From: Symbiodinium natans
Taxonomy: Eukaryota > Sar > Dinophyceae > Suessiales > Symbiodiniaceae
NCBI GenBank assembly: GCA_905221605.1
Contig: CAJNDS010000195.1
Coordinates: 1 to 60,000, forward strand
Direction of reading: 5' to 3'
DNA: 60,000 bases
Shown here: in pieces, positions 52,737 through 60,000 of the stretch
Position numbering within the stretch: the first letter of the stretch is position 1
How the letters are laid out: every line of letters starts with the position of its first letter
The notes under the pieces: generated by a model
The model's database searches: none
The model's input: the letters and a program-made list of their open reading frames with translations, nothing else
Told to the model about the DNA's origin: nothing
Made by a program: the position numbers and the translations under genes

Positions 52737-52763
52737 CAGCACAACGACGACAAGAAGGCAATC
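52737..52763 (+). CDS. Ser/Thr-rich stalk exon 4, tentative
   Basis: After TTCCAACAG. Reads SSTTTTRRQ before a GC-type donor or a stop soon after. Very short. Confidence 0.35.
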
Positions 52764-52865
52764 TCCAGAACCACAGTGACATGAGGCCCGTTGCTTGGAG
52801 GCTGCGTTCAGTGGAGTTCGTTTTTTTTCCACGACGTCCCCGTCTTCTCACTGTTTTGCCTTCAG

Positions 52866-52879
52866 GGCCTGCTGCAGAG
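52866..52879 (+). CDS. Possible 14-nt micro-exon
   Basis: Lies between TTTTGCCTTCAG and GTGAGTAC. Encodes x-PAAE and joins the next exon in phase across a 78-bp intron without telomeric repeats. Confidence 0.4.
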
Positions 52880-52957
52880 GTGAGTACTGGGGGCTACAAA
52901 AACTCCACCCCCGCCCCCCCACGCCCCCCCGCCCGACGCTCCCCCGAACTATTCCAG

Positions 52958-53003
52958 GAGTTCGACAAGCTTGAGCAGCTGCGTGAGGACTTTGCCCCGA
53001 AGC
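52958..53003 (+). CDS. Helical exon after the stalk
   Basis: After ACTATTCCAG. Reads EFDKLEQLREDFAP, a charged helix. The frame then meets CCCTAAG-like sequence. Same strand as the RCC1 gene, role unknown. Confidence 0.45.
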
Positions 53004-53162
53004 CCTAAGCCTTCAAACCCTAAACCCCAAAGCCCTAGACCCTAAACCCTGAGGCCCTGAAGCCCTAAATTTCCTGAACCCCCTGAAACCCAAACCTAAA
53101 CCCTAAGCATCCCCAAGCCCGAAGCATCCCTGAGCCCTGAGCCTAAGCATCCCCCAAGCCCC

Positions 53163-53225
53163 CAAATCCTAAACCCTAAACCCTAAACCCTAAACCCTAA
53201 ACCCTAAACCCTAAACCCTAAACCT
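53163..53225 (-). repeat. Telomeric array, CCCTAAA
   Basis: About 9 units. Confidence 0.97.
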
Positions 53226-53244
53226 CTCTTTCATATATAATTTA

Positions 53245-53780
53245 AATGTTAAGGAGTTACTGGGCAAGGTCATCTTTTTACTGGGCAAGGTCATTTTTTT
53301 CTGGGCAAGGTCATTTTTTTTACTGGGCAAGGTCGTTTCGTCCAAAAAACGACCTTGCCCAGTAAAAAAATGACCTTGCCCAGTAAAAGAACTAACCTTG
53401 TCCAGTAAAAATGTTACTGGGCAAGGGCATCTTTTTACTGGGCAAGGTCATCTTTTTACTGGGCAAGGTCATCTTTTTACCAGGCAAGGTCATTTTTTTT
53501 ACTGGGCAAGGTCATTTTTTTACTGGGCAAGGTTATTACTGGGCAAGGTCATTCTTTTACTGGGCAAGGTCATTTTTTTACTGGGCAAGGCTATTACGTC
53601 ATTTTTTTACTGGGCAAGGTCATTTTTTTGCTGGGCAAGGTCATTTTTTTACTGGGCAAGGTCATTTTTTTACTGGGCAAGGTCATTTTTTTACTGGGCA
53701 AGGTCATTTTTTTACTGGGCAAGGTCATTTTTTTACTGGGCAAGGTCATTTTTTACTGGGCAAGGTCGTTTCGTCCAAAA
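53245..53780. repeat. 21-bp minisatellite ACTGGGCAAGGTCATTTTTTT
   Basis: About 20 forward units plus an inverted group at 53,345-53,405. ACTGGGCAAGGTCGTTTCG and its complement form a long hairpin at 53,318-53,363. Because the unit is 21 nt, an open frame repeating YWARSFF results. I do not regard it as a gene. Confidence 0.95.
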
Positions 53781-53784
53781 GTGT

Positions 53785-53998
53785 TTAGGATTTCCGGGCC
53801 TAATGGTTAGGGTTTCAAGGCCTCACGGCCTGGTGTTTAGGGTTTCAGGGCCTCAAGGCCTGCTGTTTAGGGTTTCACGGCCTCACGGCCTGGTTTTTAG
53901 GGTTTCAGGGTTTCAGGGCCTCAAGGCCTGGTGTTTAGGGTTTCAGGGCCTCAAGGCCTGGTGTTTAGGGTTTCAAGGCCTCAAGGCCGGGTGTGGCT
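53785..53998 (+). repeat. ~30-bp minisatellite GTTTAGGGTTTCAGGGCCTCAAGGCCTG
   Basis: About seven units, each containing one telomeric heptamer and the palindrome GGCCT(C)AAGGCC. Confidence 0.93.
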
Positions 53999-54156
53999 TG
54001 TGTTAAGTGCTTGGTACTACGGCGTGATTGGTGCATCCGAAGAGAAAATAAGTAACCTTCTATTTTCTTAATGTTATGGGATTCTTTGGGCGGGTGGGTT
54101 TTTTTCCGTTGCCTAGATACACTGCTGGCCTAGTAAATGCTCGAACTTGAGATGCT

Positions 54157-54286
54157 GAACCCTAAACCCTAAACCCTAAACCCTAAACCCTAAACCCTAA
54201 ACCCTAAACCCTAAACCCTAAACCCTAAACCCTAAACCCTAAACCCTAAACCCTAAACCCTAAACCCTAAACCCTAAACCCTAACG
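54157..54286 (-). repeat. Telomeric array, CCCTAAA
   Basis: About 18 units. Confidence 0.98.
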
Positions 54287-54315
54287 AATTAAACCCAAAA
54301 GCCTGAGAGGAGCAG

Positions 54316-54391
54316 GCGCAGGCGGCTGTGGCGTCCCTGGACGCCAGCGAGGAAGAGGCGGTGAACCAGACACTGCAGCGGCTTGGACGCC
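54316..54391 (+). CDS. Helical exon, same strand
   Basis: After GAGGAGCAG. Reads AQAAVASLDASEEEAVNQTL and then QRLGR, a regular amphipathic helix with normal codon use. It is bracketed by opposite-orientation telomeric arrays. The donor is not fixed. Likely a later exon of the same gene. Confidence 0.55.
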
Positions 54392-54403
54392 CCAGTTGCC
54401 TGG

Positions 54404-54475
54404 TTTAGGGCTTAGGGTTTAAGTCTAGGGTTTATAGGGTTTAGGGTTTAGGGTTTAGGGTTTAGGGTTAAGGGT
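54404..54475 (+). repeat. Telomeric array, TTTAGGG
   Basis: About 7 units, partly degenerate. Confidence 0.93.
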
Positions 54476-54969
54476 TGCTCTAAAGCCTGAACCCTGGCGA
54501 AGCACACGCGCACGAGTTGGTGTGTCTTGGCATGCCTATACCCTAAACCCTAAACCCGAAACCCTGCAGGCCTCAATCAAACCCTGAAGAAACCTGACAA
54601 AACACCCACAACACCTTGAAACCCAAAACCCCGCACACTAGACCCCTTAATCCCTAAACGGGCGAGGGGGAAGGTTGAGTGAGAGACCCGCAAACCCTCA
54701 ACCCTCAACCCCCACTCCTGAGCCCCAAACCTTCGACCCTAGACCCAAACCTTTAATCCGAACCCTCAATCGCCTGCCCTTGGCCCGATGGAGCCGTTGC
54801 CCCCACCAGTTTTCATTCTTCTTTCCCCGGGCTCCACGGTCGCCCTCGCCAGGGTCGCCGCCACCAGGCTCCGCCAGGCCTCGTGCCAAAAAACAAATCC
54901 AGAAGCTTAAAAGCCTCCCAAAACCAGACAAATTTGTATTGTAAACATTGCATCTTCATCGGGGTCCAG

Positions 54970-55060
54970 GGGCTCCATGCTCACGGCCCTGTCTTTACGC
55001 TGTGGGTCCAAATCCTGGGCCCTTCACTTGGGCTCATTGTGGACAGCCGCCCCCTTGCAC
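54970..55060 (+). CDS. Exon-like segment with GSMLTA start, copy a
   Basis: After GGGGTCCAG. Reads GSMLTALSLRCGSKSWALHL. The first 20 nt recur at 55,168. Another frame is also open, so reading frame is uncertain. Confidence 0.35.
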
Positions 55061-55129
55061 AAGACCACAAGTACGGACGGGCACGCCCCCTGGGCTGCAA
55101 CGCCCTCCGCCAGCCACAAACCAATCCCC

Positions 55130-55169
55130 TAAACCCTGAACCCTAAACCCTAAACCCTAAACCCTAAAG
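55130..55169 (-). repeat. Telomeric array, CCCTAAA
   Basis: About 5 units between the two GSMLTA segments. Confidence 0.94.
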
Positions 55170-55225
55170 GCTCCATGCTCACAGCCCGTCCCCTGTTGGG
55201 GGCCAACCCCAGACGCGAATGATCT
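55170..55225 (+). CDS. Exon-like segment with GSMLTA start, copy b
   Basis: Reads GSMLTARPLLGANPRRE. It shares GGCTCCATGCTCAC(A/G)GCCC with copy a, as a duplicated exon would. Confidence 0.35.
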
Positions 55226-55735
55226 GCACGGATGGCCGATCCACAGTTCTACAAGGCCAAATCTTAAGCCCTAAACCCCGACCCTGCACCCTAAACCCCA
55301 AACCCTCAACTCCAAACACTTAAGACCCAAAACCCCATGAAGAGGGGCTCCGGCCGCGGCTTTGCAAGATTGTGTGTTTAGGATTTAGGGTTTAGGGGTA
55401 TTATGCGATTCGGGTATGAGGGTATTCGGGTTTAGGATTTAGGGGTTATGGGTATTTATGGCAATTATTCGGGTTGCGGGTATGAGTTTTAGGGTTTAGG
55501 GTTTTTGGGTATTGGGGTTTGCTTTTTTGGGGAATTCGGGTACTAGGGTATTCGGGTTTGGGCATTCTTGTGGGTATTCGTTTTTTTCCTTTTTTTGCGG
55601 GGGGCTTCGGGTATTGGGGCATTCGTGTTTAGGGGTTTGCGGGCCAGGGGTAGGTCACGTCTCTCCCCCAAAGTATGGGCCCAAGGACCATCCCATGCTT
55701 GCTCGTGGGGTCTTTCTTATCAGGGCTGGGGGCCA

Positions 55736-55814
55736 AGCCCTAAACCCTAAACCCCTACGTAACCCCTAAGCCCTAAACCCTAAGCCCTAAACCCTAAACC
55801 CTAAACCCTAAGCA
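55736..55814 (-). repeat. Telomeric array, CCCTAAA
   Basis: About 9 units with CCCTAAG variants. Upstream 55,380-55,640 is G/T-rich degenerate heptamer-like sequence (GGGTATTCGGG). Confidence 0.94.
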
Positions 55815-55863
55815 ACAAAAACAGGCTCAAACCCTACAGACCCCCTCTCTCCATCAATCTCAG

Positions 55864-55917
55864 CCAAGCCAGGCTGCTGTCTGCCCTCATCGCCACTCGG
55901 GCTGCAGCCATGGTTCA
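55864..55917 (+). CDS. Short helical exon
   Basis: After CATCAATCTCAG. Reads QARLLSALIATRAAAMVQ. Ala/Leu-rich helix; donor unclear. Confidence 0.4.
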
Positions 55918-55924
55918 GGGCTCT

Positions 55925-56076
55925 TGAACCCCAAACCCCAAACCCCAAAACCCAAACCCCAAACCCTAAACCCTAAACCCTAAACCCTAAACCCTAAGCC
56001 CTAAACCCTAAACCCTAAACCCTAAACCCTAAACCCTAAACCCTAAACCCTAAACCCTAAACCCTAAACCCCAAGT
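55925..56076 (-). repeat. Telomeric array, CCCTAAA
   Basis: About 20 units, with CCCCAAA variants at both ends. Confidence 0.97.
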
Positions 56077-56092
56077 CCAATCTTCAAAACAG

Positions 56093-56174
56093 TCTGTTTC
56101 TGAAGCTTCAGTCCCGCAATGTGATGGGTTCTACGAGCCGCAAGCGGCGCCACAAGTCCCTGAAGCTGCAACCC
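56093..56174 (+). CDS. Exon-like segment, two candidate frames
   Basis: After TTCAAAACAG. One frame reads SVSEASVPQCDGFYEPQAAP, the other LFLKLQSRNVMGSTSRKRRH. Both are open to the telomeric GGTTTAGGG. Real frame undecided. Confidence 0.35.
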
Positions 56175-56214
56175 AGGGTTTAGGGTTTAGGGTTTAGGGT
56201 TTAGGGTTTAGGGT
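56173..56214 (+). repeat. Telomeric array, TTTAGGG
   Basis: Six units. Confidence 0.96.
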
Positions 56215-56380
56215 AAGCTCTCACCTCGCTCCCAGACTTCGAACCTTCAAACACGGACCCTTCTGCTGCACCCTCGACCCTAAGCAACCCCAAGTCCTTG
56301 AGCCTTACGCCCAAAATCCCTGCCCCCAAGCCCTAAGTCAGCCCTGAGCCCTGAGCCCTGAGCCCTTGAGCCCTGGAGCT

Positions 56381-56736
56381 CTAAACCCTAAACCCTAAAC
56401 CCTAAACCCTAAACCCTAAACCCGAAACCCGAAACCCTAAACCCTAAACCCTAAACCCTAACCCTAAACCCTAAACCCGAAACCCGAAACCCTAACCCTA
56501 AACCCTAAACCCTAAACCCTAAACCCTAAACCCTAAACCCTAAACCCTAAACCCTAAACCCTAAACCCTAAACCCTAAACCCTAAACCCTAACCCTAAAC
56601 CCTAAACCCGCCCGAAACCCTAACCCTACCCTAAACCCTAAACCCTAAACCCTAAACCCTAAACCCTAAACCCTAAACCCTAAACCCTAAACCCTAAACC
56701 CTAAACCCTAAACCCTAACCCTAAACCCTAAACTCG
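56381..56736 (-). repeat. Long telomeric array, CCCTAAA
   Basis: About 355 bp, the longest in the window, with CCCGAAA and 6-mer CCCTAA interruptions. Confidence 0.98.
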
Positions 56737-56747
56737 AACAGTTTAAG

Positions 56748-56825
56748 GCGGACAGCCAGAACTCCACGGATGGAGTCCTTGCCGAAGCCTCCATTACCAC
56801 GGACGCCGGCACGCTGAAGGCGCGT
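56748..56825 (+). CDS. Exon with strong GT donor
   Basis: After CAGTTTAAG. Reads ADSQNSTDGVLAEASITTDA and then GTLKAR, exactly 26 codons before GTAAGA. Asn/Ser/Thr-rich; it has an N-x-(S/T) sequon (NST), in line with an extracellular protein. Confidence 0.6.
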
Positions 56826-56881
56826 GTAAGACCCGGGCATTTCCCAAGATAGGGGAATGTTTTTTGTTTCGCCCCAGCACC

Positions 56882-57125
56882 GTAAACCCTAAACCCTAAA
56901 CCCTAAACCCTAAGCCCTAAACCCTAAACCCTAAACCCTAAACCCTAAACCCTAAACCCTAAACCCTAAACCCTAAACCCTAAACCCTAAACCCTAAACC
57001 CTAAACCCTAAACCCTAAACCCTAAACCTAACCCTAAACCCTAAACCCTAAACCCTAAACCCTAAACCCTAAACCCTAAACCCTAAACCCTAAACCCTAA
57101 ACCCTAAACCCTAAATCCCTAAACC
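56882..57125 (-). repeat. Long telomeric array, CCCTAAA
   Basis: About 34 units, few variants. Confidence 0.98.
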
Positions 57126-57252
57126 TATCTTCGGAAACCTTGCTCGAAGCTCAGGTTTTGGATTGGAGGCAATGCACGTTGAAGCTTGCTAACTGCTTTC
57201 GAACTCAGTCCGCAGACCCTTCAACCCTTCAACTCTTCAACCCTTCATCCCT

Positions 57253-57449
57253 TCAACCCTAAACCCCAAACCCCAAACCCTAAACCCTAAACCCTAAACC
57301 CTAAACCCTAAACCCTGAACTCTAAACCCTAAACCCTAAACCCTAAACCCTAAACCCTAAACCCTAAACCCTAAACCCTAAACCCTAAACCCTAAACCCT
57401 AAACCCTAAACCCTAAACCCTAAACCCTAAACCCTAAACCCTAAACCCG
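57253..57449 (-). repeat. Long telomeric array, CCCTAAA
   Basis: About 27 units. Confidence 0.98.
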
Positions 57450-57463
57450 AGCCAACCAAATAG

Positions 57464-57505
57464 GTGGTGGCGTTGTCTGCCGAGACCATGTCGAACGGAA
57501 GCAAC
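57464..57505 (+). CDS. Short exon with GTGAGC donor
   Basis: After ACCAAATAG. Reads VVALSAETMSNGSN, 14 codons, then GTGAGC. Contains the sequon NGS. If the donor is unused the frame extends to VSIGTEERTRGLK. Confidence 0.5.
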
Positions 57506-57548
57506 GTGAGCATTGGGACTGAGGAGAGAACCAGAGGGCTCAAAGGGG

Positions 57549-57650
57549 TGTAGGGTTTAGGGTTTAGGGTTTGGGGTTTAGGGTTTAGGGTTTGGGGTTT
57601 AGGGTTTAGGGTTTGGGGTTTAGGGTTTGGGGTTTGGGGTTCAGGGTTTG
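57549..57650 (+). repeat. Telomeric array, TTTAGGG/TTTGGGG
   Basis: TTTAGGG alternates with TTTGGGG in a near-regular pattern. Confidence 0.95.
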
Positions 57651-58136
57651 TTTAGGAAGTCTAGAGTACTGCGTATATATCTACACGGTGTAGAGGGTTT
57701 CAGGGTTTGGCTACCATGACGCCCAAGCCACTTTGCCCTTAAGGACTAAATTACTTCAAGCCTCTTGTGGGATGGCTTAGGGTCTAGGGCTTGTTTAGGG
57801 CTTAGGGTTTAGAGCTTAGGGAATGTAATGTTCTCCGTCTATTTGTGCTAAAGCCTTCGAACGTTTGAATGTTGGACTTCTCAAGCGGGATCCTCTGAAC
57901 GATTTTTGGTCAATATCAAGGGGTTAGGGTTTAGGGTTTAGGGCTGTGGGTTATGGGTTATGGGTTGTTTGTGCAGTGTTTTTTCGGTCGGGATGGGAGG
58001 GTAGTCGGGGTGGAGCTAGAACACAAATAGTAAACCTACAGTTTTTGAAGAACATTTTTTTGCTATGGCCCTGTACTCTGCAGCTTGAAGGGAAGGTCAA
58101 ACTTTGAACGTAATGGCTTTAGTCCTTACACCTGAA

Positions 58137-58230
58137 CCCTAAGCCCAACCCTAAACCCTGAACCCTAAACCCTAAACCCTAAACCCTGAACCCTAAACCC
58201 TAAACCCTAAACCCCAAACCCCAAACCCCA
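58137..58230 (-). repeat. Telomeric array, CCCTAAA
   Basis: About 12 units with CCCTGAA and CCCCAAA variants. Confidence 0.95.
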
Positions 58231-58242
58231 AATCGCAGCCAG

Positions 58243-58314
58243 GAGGGCACCAGCATCCTTGTCCCCCAAGCGGTCTTGGCTCAAGCCGCCTCCGTCGCCG
58301 CCTTGCCGAAACTT
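58243..58314 (+). CDS. Helical exon
   Basis: After CGCAGCCAG. Reads EGTSILVPQAVLAQAASVAA and then LPKL. Protein-like; donor unclear (GGGGGCC follows). Confidence 0.5.
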
Positions 58315-58363
58315 CGGGGGCCTTGAAACTTCAGTACCATAGCAACTCCGGGCAGGCGCTATG

Positions 58364-58492
58364 GTTTGGGTTTAGGGTTTAGGGTTTAGGGTTTAGGGTT
58401 TAGGGTTTAGGGTTTAGGGTTTAGGGTTTAGGGTTTAGGGTTTAGGGTTTAGGGCTTAGGGCTTAGGGCTTAGGGCTTAGGGCTTGGGGTTG
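58364..58492 (+). repeat. Telomeric array, TTTAGGG then CTTAGGG
   Basis: About 11 TTTAGGG followed by about 6 CTTAGGG units in one block. Confidence 0.98.
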
Positions 58493-58542
58493 TAAGCTCC
58501 CCTTTGGGGTTGTTGGGCAGCTCTGGGTTAACCCCTCCCCAG

Positions 58543-58612
58543 GCCGGCTCAGGCATCGTTCTGCTGAGCGTCACCACGCTCTCTGAGAACATCACGGACA
58601 AGATTCGGAGCG
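58543..58612 (+). CDS. Exon with N-glycosylation sequon
   Basis: After CTCCCCAG. Reads AGSGIVLLSVTTLSENITDK and then IR. An alternative acceptor lies 10 bp downstream. NIT is a sequon. Confidence 0.5.
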
Positions 58613-58658
58613 ACGATGCGAGGCGACCTTGGTTGGGATCAGGGTCTGGCCCTAGAAA

Positions 58659-58764
58659 TTGGGATGTTCCCCCCTTATACTAACAGTCCTTCATAGGGGT
58701 TGTAGTATATACCCCTTATTATAATCCCTATTAAGGACTGTTAGTATAAGGGGGAACATTCCAT
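58659..58764. mobile_element. Foldback element family A, copy 4
   Basis: Arms TTGGGATGTTCCCCCCTTAT and the complement GTATAAGGGGGAACATTCCA. 106 bp, loop AT-rich. Confidence 0.87.
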
Positions 58765-59204
58765 TTTAGCCCTACAAACCCTAAACCCCAAACCCTTAAG
58801 GTTTTAGGGTTTCGCGCTGAAGCCAGCAAGTTTTGGAGATTTGAGGCTCCAGGTTTCGGGGTTTCAAGGTCGGGGAGTCGAGGTTGCTTGAGATTAAGGT
58901 TGTAGTAAAGTTACAAAAGCGAAGAATTCGCAAGAAGCGCAATAACAGCAATGCAAGAATTCTAGTCTGCGCGGGGACAGCCCTGCATGGCAGCATTGTG
59001 TATCGCGACATGTCTTGGCATGGTCATGTCTTCCAGGGTTCTGACAAAAGATCAGAAGAGGTTCTGGAACGAAGTTCGTAGGCCCCCAGACGCTTAACCC
59101 TGCACTCCTAAACCCTGACCCCCGAAAACCCTACACCCTCAACCCTAAACCCACAACCAACCAAGCCTGCACTTGGGAGGTTAGGCCGACGCCTGGACAC
59201 CCAG

Positions 59205-59255
59205 GGATCTACGCTGGCTGGCCAGTCCATCAGCATCCTGGCTGAAAACGTTCGG
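59205..59255 (+). CDS. Last exon seen before the window edge
   Basis: After GGACACCCAG. Reads GSTLAGQSISILAENVR, 17 codons, then donor GTGTGAGG. Phase 0 at both ends. Confidence 0.5.
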
Positions 59256-59464
59256 GTGTGAGGGCCTTTTGCAGCGTTTTGCAAGAGAGTCTTTTGTGTT
59301 CTTGGTCGGGGTTAAGAGACTCTTATTTCTGTTTACCCCACCCCACAAAGGACCTCAGTGAACCCCAAACCCGTCCACGCTCGGGTGGTGTTGAGGGTTT
59401 TGTAAGGGTCTCGGGTGTATATCCAGTCCCTCCGTGCGTTAGGGTCGCGCAGACGAAGGTTCTG

Positions 59465-59518
59465 ACTAAACCCTAAACCCTAAACCCTCAACCCGAAATC
59501 CTAAACCCTAAACCCTAA
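59465..59518 (-). repeat. Telomeric array, CCCTAAA
   Basis: About 6 units, partly degenerate. Confidence 0.93.
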
Positions 59519-59845
59519 CACCCCCTTAGCCGGTTGCCAGCGCGATTCTTATGCTAGGGCTCAGGGTCCATCCTCCTCTGCACCCGTCATAACCCAGTAC
59601 TGGTAGCAGGCCCTGAAGGCATTTAATGAGGTTTACTAAGCCCTACACTCTCAACCCAAAGACCCCCTAAGGTTGCACCCAGAGGGGTTCCCTCAAAAAT
59701 ACTCCTAAACCCAAAGACCAAAATCCCGAGAGGGTTCTTTAAGAGGGTCCCCAGACCCGGGTAGCTCTCGGGTGATCATCGGCCAGGTGAGGTTCAGGGT
59801 TGAACTCTAAGCCCAAAACCTTAAACTGCTTAAAGCCCACGTGTA

Positions 59846-60000
59846 GCCCTAAACCCTAAACCCTAAACCCTAAACCCTAAACCCTAGACCCTAAACCCTA
59901 AACCCTAAACCCTAAACCCTAAACCCTAAACCCTAAACCCTAAACCCTGAACCCTGAACCCTGAACCCTGAACCCTGAACCCTAAACCCTAAACCCTAAA
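59846..60000 (-). repeat. Telomeric array, CCCTAAA/CCCTGAA, runs off the window
   Basis: About 22 units, including a block of about five to six CCCTGAA. Confidence 0.98.

Noticed and set aside
53398-54006. 202-codon frame repeating YWARSFF
   Set aside because: The 21-nt unit of a minisatellite keeps any frame open, and parts of the array are inverted.
59846-60000. Right edge as a true chromosome end
   Set aside because: Dozens of internal arrays in both orientations look the same, and exons continue to 59.3 kb. The window simply ends inside an array.
1-60000. rRNA, tRNA or CRISPR features
   Set aside because: None seen. The regular repeats are satellites or telomeric arrays without spacers, and no cloverleaf or conserved rRNA segment was found by eye.

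Overview
The window looks like nuclear DNA of a dinoflagellate. This is inferred from four things together: TTTAGGG-type telomeric heptamers scattered over more than half of the window, a gene whose exons can only be joined with GC, GA and GT splice donors and AG acceptors, at least one introner-like intron made by a small inverted-repeat element, and long tandem arrays. There are no bacterial-style genes or operons. Nearly all long open frames here are by-products of repeats. The real coding signal lies in short exons.

Layout. (1) 1-11,111: at least 3.6 copies of a ~3.0-kb tandem unit. Each unit holds a degenerate GGGTTTC-rich block, a small GT-AG intron candidate, a ~479-bp sub-repeat in two copies with strong hairpins, and a ~90-codon reading frame of unknown function. 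The array stops abruptly at 11,111. (2) 11,112-24,190: mostly single-copy sequence of mid GC in which I recognise no gene, plus a ~280-bp repeat cluster (18.75-21.3 kb) and a ~215-bp duplication. (3) 24.2-31.8 kb: the first telomeric arrays, exon-like pieces (MYND zinc finger, leucine-rich repeat, others), an introner-like element inside the leucine-rich-repeat exon, and a 2.08-kb AT-rich element with 332-bp terminal inverted repeats that resembles a decayed Polinton-like or viral element. (4) 31.88-49.70 kb: a + strand gene encoding seven RCC1-type repeats, enough for one seven-bladed beta-propeller. It is split over about 20 exons of 36-100 nt, and reading phase is kept at every junction I could resolve. 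Seventeen of the nineteen introns carry CCCTAAA or TTTAGGG arrays, in both orientations. (5) 50.9-59.3 kb: exons that probably continue the same gene: a mucin-like Ser/Thr-rich stalk, then short helical and Ser/Thr/Asn-rich segments, again separated by telomeric arrays, running to the right edge.

The main result is a large, apparently intact gene whose introns are filled with interstitial telomeric repeats, micro- and minisatellites and small foldback elements. Variant heptamers occur in homogeneous blocks, and one array lies inside the arm of a foldback element where the other arm has a single heptamer-like sequence. Both point to local expansion in place rather than capture of chromosome ends. 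The RCC1 assignment rests on repeat motifs and phase consistency read by eye. No database search or transcript evidence was available.
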